Source: Cyclobacteriaceae bacterium (GTDB lineage Bacteria; Bacteroidota; Bacteroidia; Cytophagales; Cyclobacteriaceae). From it: DNA of 64,000 bases. The notes beneath the pieces are model-generated. The model saw only the letters and a program-made list of their open reading frames with translations. It had not been told where the DNA came from and searched no databases. This document shows, one piece after another, positions 50,979-60,380 of the stretch; the first letter of the stretch is position 1, and each line of letters begins with the position of its first letter. The stretch is taken from NCBI GenBank assembly GCA_028285685.1, contig JANQOR010000023.1:124001-188000 (forward strand). Reading direction: 5' to 3'. The position numbers were made by a program, and so were the translations under genes.

Positions 50979-53195
50979 ATGACTAAAGCCAATTTCTGTA
51001 AATACTTTCTTTGGATAAGCCTTATTCCTATTGCCTATGCCTCTTGTGCCCAGGCGGATGAAAATTTTCCACCGCCAGAAGTTCCACCTTTGGTGACGGC
51101 TTTTAAATTATCGTCGAGCTTGACAATTGATGGGAAACTTGATGAGGCAGACTGGCAGCAGGGAACTACTGTTTCGGATTTTTTTCGACGTGAACCCAGG
51201 CAGGGTGGTTCGGTTAGATATGAAACAGAGGTGAAGTTTCTTTATGATGATAAAAACTTATACATAGGTGCGTGGTGTAAAGATTCAGTGGGAGTTAAAG
51301 GCATTCGTGTGCAGGATCTCAGAAGAGATTTTAGTTGGGGAGAAAATGACATATTTGGTATTGCGCTTGATCCCCAAAACTTAAAACAGTACGCTCAGGC
51401 ATTTCAAACAACTCCTTACGGTAACCAACGAGATTTTCAGAATTTCAGTGGAAACAATTTCGATACTGGTTGGAACACTTTATGGAAAGTTCGCACCCAA
51501 AGAAACGGAGACGGTTTTACTGTAGAAATGGCGATTCCTTTTAAAACGCTTCGCTATGACCTTCCTGAAGCAGGAAAACCCGTCGAATGGGGTGTTACAG
51601 TGGTCCGATACGCTCGACGCGACATTGAGGTCTCCTCATTTCCTGCCATACCTCAGTCATTCACTCCATACAGAATGACTTATGCAGCCAAGTTGACAGG
51701 AATTGAGGTACCACCGCCATCCGGCAATGTGCGCATAGAGCCATATTCGCTATATCAATATGAGCAGGCGGATGATGGTACATCGGAATTTTCGGACGGT
51801 GATCTTAAATTAGGTGGAGACGTGAAATGGGCTATTAATCCCAGGTCTGTAGTTGATCTCACCTTTAATACAGACTTTGCTCAGGCAGATGTGGATCGGG
51901 CGGTAAACAACCTCGAGCGCTTCAATATCTTCTTCCCGGAAAGAAGGCAATTTTTTCTGGAAAACTCCGGGATCTGGGCTGGGGGACTGCAACAATCCAT
52001 TCGACCTTTCTTCAGTCGCCGAATCGGTTTGCAAGGAAGTTTTAATGCTGAGCCTGCACCTATAGACTTTGGTGCAAGGTTCACGCAACGCACAGATAAG
52101 CAAGCAATCGCAGGCCTCTTTGTTCGACAGGGAAAGACAAATTCCTCACAAGCATCCAATTTCGGGGTGGCCAGGTATTTGAGAAACTACGGACGTGAAA
52201 ACAACGTCGGGATCATGATCACGCAACGATCTGATGAAGAATTAACTGAGCTGAACATTGAGTCCAACAGCAATACCACGATCACTTTGGATGGACAGAT
52301 ACGGCCTACAAGTCAATGGGATATCCAGTATTTATTGACCACTTCCATTGATGAACTGAGCGGCGAGAACGGCTATGCAGGAAGGATTTTTGCAGGCAGC
52401 ACAACAAATAGATATTACATGGGATGGGTTACTGAGTACACCAACGAAAATTACAATCCTGCAATGGGTTTCGTTCGTCAAACGAATGTAATTCGCCACA
52501 ATCCAGGCGGATACTATATCTGGAGACCCAAGACCGATTTCATCAGAAGATGGGATCCAGGGGTTTTTGTCAACTACAATCATGACGCAAAAGATCCTTC
52601 GAGTTTTCAGCAGGCAAGTCTCTATATATTTCCTGTTTACACCTGGTTCAAAGACAACAGTTTTTTAGAGCTTTCCCTCACACCAACCTGGCAAAATATC
52701 AATTTCACTTTCGCCCCATTGGGTTTGCTCATTGAACAAGGAGATTACTTCTACATGAGATACCTGATTCGATACAATACCGATCAGTCAAAGAAGTGGT
52801 CCCTTCAGGCATCTTACAATTTTGGTAATTTTTACGACGGGTCAAGAAACACGCTTCTTTTCTCCGCGCGTGTTGCGCCCATACCTCATGCGGCGGTCAC
52901 ATTTGATTATGAACGAAATAATCTAAGTAGTATCGGAATTGAAAATCAAGATCTATCAACTGACCTGGTGACAGCAGGCTCGCGCTTTGCGCTAAACCCG
53001 AGAGTCCAGCTTTCTGCTTTTTACCAATACAACACATTTGATGATCAGGGGAGATGGAACATTCGTGTAAGCTGGGAGTATCAGCCGCTCTCTTTTGTGT
53101 ACCTTGTTTTCAACGATACAAGAATTGATGACTTGGAAAATCCATTCGAAGAGCAACAGTTCATAGGCAAGGTCACGTTGCTAAAACAATTTTAG
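50979..53195 (+). CDS. DUF5916 outer-membrane protein with CBM9-like N-terminal domain
   Basis: 738 residues with a signal peptide ending ASCAQ (a lipoprotein-type ASC is also possible). Residues 40-240 are the CBM9-like domain (LTIDGKLDEADWQQG, EVKFLYDDKNLYIGAWCKD, FGIALDPQN). Residues 250-738 form the DUF5916 beta-barrel (VVDLTFNTDFAQADVDRAVNNLERFNIFFPERRQFFLEN), ending in a terminal aromatic strand (LLKQF) typical for outer-membrane insertion. The family is widespread in Bacteroidota; the transported or bound compound is unknown. A possible regulatory RNA precedes it. Confidence 0.9.
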   Translation: MTKANFCKYFLWISLIPIAYASCAQADENFPPPEVPPLVTAFKLSSSLTIDGKLDEADWQQGTTVSDFFRREPRQGGSVRYETEVKFLYDDKNLYIGAWCKDSVGVKGIRVQDLRRDFSWGENDIFGIALDPQNLKQYAQAFQTTPYGNQRDFQNFSGNNFDTGWNTLWKVRTQRNGDGFTVEMAIPFKTLRYDLPEAGKPVEWGVTVVRYARRDIEVSSFPAIPQSFTPYRMTYAAKLTGIEVPPPSGNVRIEPYSLYQYEQADDGTSEFSDGDLKLGGDVKWAINPRSVVDLTFNTDFAQADVDRAVNNLERFNIFFPERRQFFLENSGIWAGGLQQSIRPFFSRRIGLQGSFNAEPAPIDFGARFTQRTDKQAIAGLFVRQGKTNSSQASNFGVARYLRNYGRENNVGIMITQRSDEELTELNIESNSNTTITLDGQIRPTSQWDIQYLLTTSIDELSGENGYAGRIFAGSTTNRYYMGWVTEYTNENYNPAMGFVRQTNVIRHNPGGYYIWRPKTDFIRRWDPGVFVNYNHDAKDPSSFQQASLYIFPVYTWFKDNSFLELSLTPTWQNINFTFAPLGLLIEQGDYFYMRYLIRYNTDQSKKWSLQASYNFGNFYDGSRNTLLFSARVAPIPHAAVTFDYERNNLSSIGIENQDLSTDLVTAGSRFALNPRVQLSAFYQYNTFDDQGRWNIRVSWEYQPLSFVYLVFNDTRIDDLENPFEEQQFIGKVTLLKQF

Positions 53196-53207
53196 CAGGG
53201 ATTTGAG

Positions 53208-53630
53208 TTACAGACCAAAATTTCGCAGATATAGAAAATAGCCACCACCAATAACTAGTAATGGTATTGAAACCGCCAAGCCGATGATGGTCCATCGAAA
53301 AAGTCCCCAATAGGAGAGTAGCCGAATATTACCGTCAGTATCGGGATCATAAATGAGTTGTACCCGGTCTCCAACTTCGAAATCAGCAGGGAATGAGGCG
53401 ACAGGGCTCATATACGTCCTTTCTTTCTCATCGCTGTCCTGGTAAGAAAAAACCGGCTTGTAAGCAATACCGTCAGCCGTGTCAACTTCCTCCAGGCTCG
53501 TTACCGAAGCTTCTGTTACGATTCCAACGTTGATCAAAGCCTTGGTTTTTTGAAATTTTACAAATGCGAGTACAATCAGGGCCATGCCCATAATCAATAA
53601 AAGACCATATAGAATCATTTTTCCAGTCAT
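53208..53630 (-). CDS. DUF3592 membrane protein
   Basis: 140 residues from the ATG at 53628-53630. Two membrane helices (about 4-24 and 112-132) flank a beta-rich domain with YKPVFSYQDSDEKERTYMS and GDRVQLIYDPDTDGNIRLL, the DUF3592 signature. It is convergent with the DUF5916 gene, with 12 nt between stops. Function unknown. Confidence 0.87.
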   Translation of the reverse strand: MTGKMILYGLLLIMGMALIVLAFVKFQKTKALINVGIVTEASVTSLEEVDTADGIAYKPVFSYQDSDEKERTYMSPVASFPADFEVGDRVQLIYDPDTDGNIRLLSYWGLFRWTIIGLAVSIPLLVIGGGYFLYLRNFGL

Positions 53631-53841
53631 TAGCAATTAGAAACTACTTTAAGATACAGCATTAGTTAGCAGGAACCTTGCCAAAGGTGATCTTCTTGTT
53701 CCCAGTACCTGCAGTGGTCATTTAACATTTTTATGTACTGGTAATGACGCGACGAAACAGAGGTTCTGTTTTTTTGAATCAGCAGGTTGGGTGTTGAGAT
53801 GCAGATCCCGTCTACTACATACTTAATCTAAATCTCTAGTT

Positions 53842-55059
53842 ATGAAATATCTAAAATCCAGCTTGCTCCACAGTTTAGTGGGGATTTTTCTCCTATCGTG
53901 TGGAAGCGACGATGCTGATGTTAGTGAAGACACCTTTACAAATAGCAACGTTGTTAGTGAAATCGTTGTGAATGTTTCGCAAAGTGCGGCGGTGGTTACC
54001 TGGTTGGTGGCGGACAATGAATCAACCTGGACTGTAGAATACGGTGAATCCGGCTTTACTGAAGGAACAGGTACTTCCGGAACAGATGCAGATAATTTAG
54101 GTCCCTTTGGAGTCTCCAAAATTTCAGGACTTTCAGCGGGAACTACTTATGATGTGTATATCACGGTGGAAGGTTCTTCGGAGACAGCAGTAGCAAGTTT
54201 TACCACTCTCGGAACAAACGAATCGGTGTTTTCCATACATCTTGAAGAAAGTGATTGTACTGTGGATATTCAATCCTCTCTAGGCGTAACGTCATCTTAT
54301 TCTGAAAGCGTTGACGGAACTACCAGGACCATTTCCATCAACGATATCCCAAGTCACAGGGTAGGTACTTTTCCTACTGATACAGACCGAAGAATCGGGA
54401 ATCCAAATTCGATAAGCGAACAAAGCAATTCCTATTCGACAACGACAGTGCCGACTTTGGCAAACAGCACTACAAGTGCGCAGGGCTGGGTCAACGGTGT
54501 TCTTTTCTCAGGTGTTGGTATAGAAGTATACACAGCAGAGAGCTTTACTGGATTTACCGGTGAAACGAATAGAGACTGGAACAGAAATGCTCTACAATCT
54601 GTCGACGACCTGGGTTTGGATTGCAACAATGCACATGTTCAGCCGACCGGACAATATCACTATCATGGTGTCCCTTCCGCATATGGAGCAGATCTACAGG
54701 CTAATGGTAGTGAAATGGTTAAAATTGGCTATGCCGCAGATGGTTTTCCTTTCTATTATCTGTATTATGAAAACGACAATGGCAGTATTGAGCAGGCAGA
54801 AGCATCGTATGAACTAAAGGATGGAGAGCGTGGAGGAGATGGACTCACTGCTCCTTCAGGCGCATACGATGGAGAGTATTTCCAGGATTACGAATATGTT
54901 GCTGGCTCAGGCGATCTTGATGAGTGCAATGGTCGGTTCGGGCCTACGCCAGAAATGCCTGAAGGCGAATACTATTATGTTGTGACTGCTGACTTCCCCT
55001 CATTCCCATTGTGCTTTTCAGGAACCCCAGATGATAGTTTTAGATTTGGCCCGGGGTAA
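53842..55059 (+). CDS. YHYH-domain lipoprotein with fibronectin type III domain
   Basis: 405 residues. Lipobox LLSCGSDD; a fibronectin-III-like domain (about 35-125); then the YHYH domain (about 150-400) with its name-giving GQYHYHGVP, preceded by NAHVQPTG and followed by IGYAADGFPFYY, DECNGRFG and YYYVVT. The His cluster suggests metal binding. The biochemical role is not established. Upstream 53637-53841 holds no gene that I can support. Confidence 0.9.
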   Translation: MKYLKSSLLHSLVGIFLLSCGSDDADVSEDTFTNSNVVSEIVVNVSQSAAVVTWLVADNESTWTVEYGESGFTEGTGTSGTDADNLGPFGVSKISGLSAGTTYDVYITVEGSSETAVASFTTLGTNESVFSIHLEESDCTVDIQSSLGVTSSYSESVDGTTRTISINDIPSHRVGTFPTDTDRRIGNPNSISEQSNSYSTTTVPTLANSTTSAQGWVNGVLFSGVGIEVYTAESFTGFTGETNRDWNRNALQSVDDLGLDCNNAHVQPTGQYHYHGVPSAYGADLQANGSEMVKIGYAADGFPFYYLYYENDNGSIEQAEASYELKDGERGGDGLTAPSGAYDGEYFQDYEYVAGSGDLDECNGRFGPTPEMPEGEYYYVVTADFPSFPLCFSGTPDDSFRFGPG

Positions 55060-55129
55060 TGAGGAATAGTCAAAAGAGCAAGGTGTCAAGCAGATAATCA
55101 ATCAATTGCAACCAAAAAATCTTTAATCC

Positions 55130-55732
55130 ATGAAACTTCACAGGCTATTGACAGTGACAGTCACTCTCTTCATTTGTTTTTCCTTAGGAGCTCACTCCCG
55201 AACAGAGGTTGGTTTCAGATTTACTGAAGAAGATAATAAAACCTATCTAAATGTACACCTCACCTCCTCAACACTGTTTGACATATTATATGATTTGTAC
55301 CCGGAGCTTGAGTCCCGTGAATCCTTGAACCTAAGTCAATATACGATTGAATATGAGGACTACTTCAACCAACACATATTGTTAGAATTAAATGATGAGA
55401 ACCACACCTTAAAGTACGTCGATTCCAACCTTATTATCCATGATGCAACTATCAAGTTTTTAATACATGATCTTGATGAAGAAATCGAAAAATTTAAGGT
55501 TTCGATTGGAGGATTCGATTTTTACAAGAAACCTAGCTTCACGATTTTGTTCACGACACCAACAATTACACAAACATGTTTTTTATCAAAAAATGAGAAC
55601 ACTTGCTCAGGTGTGAGTTTAGTTATCGAACAGAGTGGTGGAGATTCAAACTGGTTTTATTGGGTCGTCACAATTGTGGCTTGCCTGCTGATAACCACAT
55701 GGTTTTCCAGAAGAAAAGTTAGTAGCTACTAA
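55130..55732 (+). CDS. Exported protein with C-terminal membrane anchor
   Basis: 200 residues. A signal peptide to about 22, a beta-rich ectodomain (about 25-165) and a C-terminal helix (WFYWVVTIVACLLITTWF) followed by SRRKVSSY. A hydrophobic helix plus basic tail is like an exosortase/PEP-CTERM-type or simple tail anchor, but no sorting motif is clear. Two Cys (in QTCFLS and NTCSG) may form a disulfide. I do not recognise the family. It follows the YHYH gene by 70 nt. Confidence 0.7.
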   Translation: MKLHRLLTVTVTLFICFSLGAHSRTEVGFRFTEEDNKTYLNVHLTSSTLFDILYDLYPELESRESLNLSQYTIEYEDYFNQHILLELNDENHTLKYVDSNLIIHDATIKFLIHDLDEEIEKFKVSIGGFDFYKKPSFTILFTTPTITQTCFLSKNENTCSGVSLVIEQSGGDSNWFYWVVTIVACLLITTWFSRRKVSSY

Positions 55733-55784
55733 CCGCGACCAATCTGACTCAACGGGTCTCGGTGATTCTTCGTTATAACCATCT

Positions 55785-56933
55785 ATGAAATGGATGATTT
55801 TGGCAGTAAGTTTCCTTTCTTTTTTCTCTCTATGTGCTCAAGACTACCAATCGAGCGAACTAACACTACTAGGTGATGAAGGATTGGATGTTGGTAACTA
55901 TGTGATACCGGTTTCAACCGGCGGCTACTTGTCGGTTGGCTACTTCGCAGGTAAGGAACCCAATAGCTACACGGGTGCTGCTGTCCGACTGGATGCCGCT
56001 CGAGATACTATCTGGACACGCAGCTACCGAGCAGAAGGGGACAATCGAGCTTGGTCTGTTGCTGAGTGTCCGAACGGCGATTTCATCATTGCTGGATTTA
56101 CCAACAGCTTTAAAGACACGAACGATGATGATGTTTGGGTTTTTCGAATCGATTCAGAGGGAAACCTGTTGTGGGAGAAGAACTTCGGGGGAATACAGAG
56201 CGACCTTGCCTGGGACATTCAACTTCTGCAAGATGGAAATTATGTTGTGGCGGCACAAACTGGCAGCAAGGGTGCCGGAAACCTCGATGCCTGGCTGCTA
56301 AAAATTGATGGTCAGGGGAATGTGCTGTGGGATTCTACATACGGTAGCCAGGGGAGGGAGCGAATCTTTTCTATCACCCAAGGAGTAAATGGATCTGTGT
56401 ATGCTACAGGTATATTCAAGAAGGAAGAGCGTGAAGATCCAATCGACGTATATACGATCTGCGTGAACCCAGTCAACGGTGAACTGATCTGGGAAGACTA
56501 TTTTGATAAAGGCCTGGATGATACCGGGCATGGCGTCATCTTCGACAAAAGGGGTGGGGTCTGGGTTGCTGGATATACAACCAGTGTGGGAAAAGGCAGT
56601 CAGGATGGGTTTTTGCTCCGCTATTTGAATGGAGAAGTTCAAGAATTTTACACCTATGGCGGAGGAGGCATGGACCGATTCATGACCGTAGTTCATGGAA
56701 CTGAAAATGATCTATGGTTGATTGGCTACAGTGAGTCATATGGTTCTGATTTTGATGTATGGATTACAAGGACTAACGCAGACGGCGATGAACTCAGTAC
56801 GAAAACCTTGCCGGCCGCTGGGCTGGATCGTGGAGTGCATATGCTTGTAGACAGTTCGGGTCTGCTCGTTGTTGGAACGTACAATGATGAAAGCCAAGAT
56901 CCGGATTACCTAATTTGGAAAGCCGAATACTAG
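55785..56933 (+). CDS. Secreted beta-propeller protein
   Basis: 382 residues with a signal peptide ending LCAQ. Six or seven repeats of about 55 residues share the pattern D-x-W-x-x-K/R-x-D-x-x-G-x2-LW-x3-YGG followed by a strand with GxYVVAGxT (LLWEKNFGGIQSDLAWDI, VLWDSTYGSQGRERIF). This type of propeller is common in exported Bacteroidota proteins. No catalytic residues and no T9SS tail are visible. Confidence 0.8.
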   Translation: MKWMILAVSFLSFFSLCAQDYQSSELTLLGDEGLDVGNYVIPVSTGGYLSVGYFAGKEPNSYTGAAVRLDAARDTIWTRSYRAEGDNRAWSVAECPNGDFIIAGFTNSFKDTNDDDVWVFRIDSEGNLLWEKNFGGIQSDLAWDIQLLQDGNYVVAAQTGSKGAGNLDAWLLKIDGQGNVLWDSTYGSQGRERIFSITQGVNGSVYATGIFKKEEREDPIDVYTICVNPVNGELIWEDYFDKGLDDTGHGVIFDKRGGVWVAGYTTSVGKGSQDGFLLRYLNGEVQEFYTYGGGGMDRFMTVVHGTENDLWLIGYSESYGSDFDVWITRTNADGDELSTKTLPAAGLDRGVHMLVDSSGLLVVGTYNDESQDPDYLIWKAEY

Positions 56934-56946
56934 ATTCTGAACACAT

Positions 56947-57642
56947 ATGAAAAAAAATGTTGCTCTTGTAACCGGTGCCAATCGAGGAATTGGTTTGGAG
57001 GTGGTCAGGCAGCTTGCTGTTAACGGGCATCAAGTAATACTAACCTGCCGGAATTTTGATAAAGGTCAAGAAGCATTGAAGGAAATTGGTTTAGCTAATG
57101 TCCATTTCCACGTGCTCGATATTACTGATGCAAGGAGTGTCAAGGAAATAGGTAATCATGTTGAAAAACAGTTTGGTGGATTAGACATGCTCATAAACAA
57201 CGCCGGCATCAATTATGATACATGGCAGCAGGCGTCTAACGCGGATCTGGAAAATGTGAAAGAAACCTTTGAAGCTAATCTTTTTGGAGCTTGGCGGTTG
57301 ATTTTAACCTTCATTCCATTGATGAAACGAAACAAGTATGGAAGAATCGTAAATGTCTCCAGCGGCGCAGGGGCCTTAGAGGGGATGAAGGGAGGCACAC
57401 CGGGTTATGGTGTTTCGAAAGCTGCTCTGAATGCATTAACCATCAAGTTAGCATCTGAATTGATGGAATTTGATATACTAGTGAATTCGGTGTGTCCTGG
57501 CTGGGTAAGAACAGAAATGGGTGGTAGCAACGCTCCAAGGTCTACCGCTCAAGGTGCCGAGGGAATTGTATGGGCAGCTGAGCTTCCTTCCGGCGGACCA
57601 ACAGGAAAATTCTTCAGGGATGGCAAAGAGATACATTTCTAG
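56947..57642 (+). CDS. Short-chain dehydrogenase/reductase, carbonyl reductase-like
   Basis: 231 residues. Cofactor motif TGANRGIG, NNAG, the catalytic Ser in VNVSSGAG and Tyr-Lys in YGVSKAALN, then the PGWVRTEMGG segment, all in classical SDR order. TGANRGIGLEVVRQLA and the length fit the carbonyl-reductase branch (NADPH). It follows the propeller gene by 13 nt, so the two may be co-transcribed. Confidence 0.93.
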   Translation: MKKNVALVTGANRGIGLEVVRQLAVNGHQVILTCRNFDKGQEALKEIGLANVHFHVLDITDARSVKEIGNHVEKQFGGLDMLINNAGINYDTWQQASNADLENVKETFEANLFGAWRLILTFIPLMKRNKYGRIVNVSSGAGALEGMKGGTPGYGVSKAALNALTIKLASELMEFDILVNSVCPGWVRTEMGGSNAPRSTAQGAEGIVWAAELPSGGPTGKFFRDGKEIHF

Positions 57643-57653
57643 AATAAGAATTG

Positions 57654-57669
57654 GGCGGCCGGAACCGCC
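57654..57669. terminator. GC-rich hairpin between convergent genes
   Basis: GGCGG-CCGGAA-CCGCC forms a 5-bp all-GC stem 11 nt after the SDR stop. No T-run follows on either strand. Its place between two convergent genes suggests a terminator or transcript-end stabiliser. Confidence 0.35.
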
Positions 57670-57729
57670 TCGTAATAGAGTACTTTGACAGAATAGTGTC
57701 TTGAAATTATAAAATCAATGTTTTAGACT

Positions 57730-58338
57730 TCAGGTCCCCTTTTCAATGTATTCATCGATTGAACTTTCAACTTGTTCTATTGGTAGATGACCAAACCACG
57801 AGATAAGAATCTCATAATCTTTGTTGAACAAGACAAACGTCGGAGTGCCCTTAAAGTGATTAAGGGTAAAGGTGAGTGATATACGTTCCTGGTTATGTAA
57901 GTAATTCTTGATTCTTGCTAGTATTTGTTGTTTGTCGAAATCACTCCACGATTCATAACCTGGTTGGGAACGACTCATATCCTCTGCGACTCCTTCAAAA
58001 TCAAAAGAGTCGTCCGCCGGAGGGTCCATCCAGATTGGAATCTGGATTGAGTAAGGTAGTTTCTCTCCAAACATTTTTAGCGTTTCGCCAACGAGCTTTC
58101 CTTCCTGAATTAGGGACTTTGTATTTTCTACATTGTTAAAGCCATAATCCTCAAATGCGGTAGAAAGTCCTAGAAAAGAAATTGAATTATTGTACCGCGT
58201 GCTTAAGTGATCCACCAAAGGAAATCCATGGCTGAAGCACCCGGGACAATTCACTTGGAAGGTGAATAACAAGTTAAGATCTGTTGGTATGAATTCTGAC
58301 TCCAGTATGTTTTCCGTATGTAGCTTAAGTTTTCCCAT
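57730..58338 (-). CDS. Thioredoxin-like redoxin with CPGC motif
   Basis: 202 residues from the ATG at 58336-58338. LLFTFQVNCPGCFSHGFPLVDHL places a C-P-G-C redox site after the first beta strand, and FKGTPTFVLFNKD contains the cis-Pro turn (TPT), both thioredoxin-fold hallmarks. A helical insert of about 90 residues stands between them. No signal peptide, so it is cytosolic. It resembles TlpA/ResA-like proteins in fold only. Confidence 0.8.
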   Translation of the reverse strand: MGKLKLHTENILESEFIPTDLNLLFTFQVNCPGCFSHGFPLVDHLSTRYNNSISFLGLSTAFEDYGFNNVENTKSLIQEGKLVGETLKMFGEKLPYSIQIPIWMDPPADDSFDFEGVAEDMSRSQPGYESWSDFDKQQILARIKNYLHNQERISLTFTLNHFKGTPTFVLFNKDYEILISWFGHLPIEQVESSIDEYIEKGT

Positions 58339-58380
58339 CAACGGGCTTATAAAATGATGTACACGCCAAATGATTCAATA

Positions 58381-59625
58381 CTATTTCTGCTTGAGACGGA
58401 AAGCTGTATCATACTCTTCGTTCTTTTTATTATCGATAATTCTCTGAGCCACATATTTTCCTATAGCTGGCCCATGTTTGAAAGCATGACCAGATCCAGC
58501 ACAGGCAAACCAAAGGTTATCTGCGTTCGGATGTGTATCCACAATAAAGTGACTGTCGAAACTTGAGGTTATTTGACAGACACGGGTTTCAGTGATGGGC
58601 TGATCTGCAAGTCCGGGAAAACGGCGTGAAACAAATTTTCGCACCCTTTTGATCTCATACGGATTGGTTAAGCGATCATCGCTATCCATGTCTATTTCAT
58701 TCTTGTCGGGATATGGAGCCACCTTCAGGCCTCTTCCATGGATATCTGGGAATCCATAGTATCGACTATCCTCTGCATTATTGAATGACCAGGCCGGAAA
58801 TTCAGGATTGGAATACCGACTATCTCCTGCTCTAGGACCTATAAAAAGTACATCGCGTCTGGTAACATCAAGTCTGTCGCCAAACAATTCAGGAAAAATC
58901 TTTCCCATCCAGGGTCCACAAGCGAAGATAACTTTATCAGCATTTAGTTTCTGACCATCCTCCAGTTCAACCGAATCAATCTTTCCATTTACAACCTCAC
59001 CTGTCTTAGCTTTTCCAATCAGAAGTTTGCCGCCTTTCTCTTGAAATTTCTCTGCAACCAACCGTAACGCTTCGCGTGCCATGAGTGTACTTCCTCCTGG
59101 TCCTCCGGGATAATATAATCCTGTAGTTAATCCATCGAAATTTATTTGAGGCCATCTGTATTTCAATTCTTCGTAATTCAATAGTTCGGAAGAGATCCCC
59201 ATTGCCTTCAGCCTTTTAGAAGCTGCTTTTGCAGAGCCGATATAATTGTCGTCTCCGATTTTCAGATACCCGGTGGAATACATGATTTGCCGCCCCCATT
59301 TTTTTTGCCAGAAATCCCACAAACTATGTGATTCAATATTCATTCTAGAGTAAAGAAGCCTCTCACCATAATCCGCTCTTAGTAATCTTGATTCTCCTCC
59401 GGAACTTGCGCGGGAATTGCCGGGACCGTATGCGTCGATCACTGTCACATTCGCACCAAGTTCCTGCATGTAGAAAGCGGTCCATATACCAAAGACGCCA
59501 GCACCAACAACAATTATTTCAGGAGATTGACGAATGCTGATTTTAGCAAAACTCTCGGTTGCCGACAATAGGCTTGCTGTTGCTACAGTACTTGTGGTGT
59601 AACGTAAGAAATCCCGTCGTTTCAT
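58381..59625 (-). CDS. FAD-dependent amine oxidase, monomeric sarcosine/N-methyltryptophan oxidase-like
   Basis: 414 residues. An N-terminal Tat-type signal (KRRDFLRY and hydrophobic stretch to about 27) suggests export of the folded flavoprotein. The dinucleotide motif is VVGAGVFGIW; ASSGGESRLLRADYG and FACAGSGHAFKHGPAIG are typical of the monomeric sarcosine oxidase group; RVCQITSSFDSHFIVD holds the Cys that binds FAD covalently in that family. The reaction would be oxidation of a secondary amine to imine and H2O2. The gene starts about 200 nt from the secreted VOC gene on the same strand. Confidence 0.9.
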   Translation of the reverse strand: MKRRDFLRYTTSTVATASLLSATESFAKISIRQSPEIIVVGAGVFGIWTAFYMQELGANVTVIDAYGPGNSRASSGGESRLLRADYGERLLYSRMNIESHSLWDFWQKKWGRQIMYSTGYLKIGDDNYIGSAKAASKRLKAMGISSELLNYEELKYRWPQINFDGLTTGLYYPGGPGGSTLMAREALRLVAEKFQEKGGKLLIGKAKTGEVVNGKIDSVELEDGQKLNADKVIFACGPWMGKIFPELFGDRLDVTRRDVLFIGPRAGDSRYSNPEFPAWSFNNAEDSRYYGFPDIHGRGLKVAPYPDKNEIDMDSDDRLTNPYEIKRVRKFVSRRFPGLADQPITETRVCQITSSFDSHFIVDTHPNADNLWFACAGSGHAFKHGPAIGKYVAQRIIDNKKNEEYDTAFRLKQK

Positions 59626-59826
59626 GATTCATATTTTTAAAGGGTTAGTTAAAAATATTCAGCTCAGGACAGTCTCCCAAGCCTCATGATAGAATCTTTG
59701 TTGTCGCAATCTTTTAAAGTGGATTGCGGCGCATAAGAAAGGAGCCGATTGTTCTATTTGTACTGGATACTCTTTAGATTCTTTAATGACGGATTGTTGA
59801 GCAAAAGATCTTGCAAGAACAAATAT

Positions 59827-60309
59827 TTAATTAGGCGAATGGAGACCCATTTTATTGCCTTCTGAATCAAGGAACAGTGCGAAGAATCCAATTTCATCTG
59901 CATGTGGTGTCTTTGGGACAAGAACTTTCCCACCGCTACTTTCTACTTTGTCGAGAATGATTTGTAGGTTTTCACCACCATTGAGATACAGCGTTACTCC
60001 ATCAGCGGAAGGTTGATACCCTTCACCTTTCATAATCACCCCAGTGACCATTTGATCTTCGTACGGGAACAAGCCCATATCCATTCCCGGAAATTCCATT
60101 TGCTCAATGTCAATACCTAGAATTTTCTGATAAAATGTTATTGCTCTTGTAATGTCTGTGGCTGGGATTTCAAAAATTGAAACGAAGCTATTCATATCTT
60201 TTTTGTTTTGAACTTTAGTTGAACCTTCAGTTTGGGCAGTCACGGTATTAGGTGAAATGCTTGCGATGCTCACTACCAATATCATTAATGCTCCATGTAA
60301 ATTTGTCAT
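59827..60309 (-). CDS. VOC family protein with N-terminal signal
   Basis: 160 residues from the ATG at 60307-60309, giving a signal peptide ending TVTAQ; a start at 60195 (MNSFVSIF) would give a cytosolic 122-residue VOC protein. The VOC fold is clear (FEIPATDITRAITFYQKILGI, ESSGGKVLVPK, LDSEGNKMGLHS) and close to the protein at 15.1 kb. Export of a VOC protein is uncommon. Its promoter holds copy 4 of the shared box, just downstream of an AraC gene. Confidence 0.85.
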   Translation of the reverse strand: MTNLHGALMILVVSIASISPNTVTAQTEGSTKVQNKKDMNSFVSIFEIPATDITRAITFYQKILGIDIEQMEFPGMDMGLFPYEDQMVTGVIMKGEGYQPSADGVTLYLNGGENLQIILDKVESSGGKVLVPKTPHADEIGFFALFLDSEGNKMGLHSPN

Positions 60310-60331
60310 ACTTCTAATCGCTTATCAGATG

Positions 60332-60376
60332 CATAAGTATATCAGTTCAGGGATTGGAAATTGTAAAAGTGCGACA
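60332..60376 (-). promoter_or_regulatory. Promoter with shared AraC-type box, copy 4
   Basis: The minus-strand box TGTCG-CACTTT-TACAATTT at 60358-60376 is followed after 18 nt by TACTTATG (60332-60339), one mismatch from TAnnTTTG. It lies between the AraC stop (60381) and the VOC start (60309), 49 nt upstream of the latter. This fits the long start of the VOC gene. Confidence 0.55.
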
Positions 60377-60380
60377 GTTT

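Noticed and set aside
53662-53721. A 19-codon minus-strand frame (starts MTTAGTGNKK)
   Set aside because: Too short to support, with no ribosome-binding or promoter signal and no known relative; it could be a relic, but nothing in the sequence shows this.
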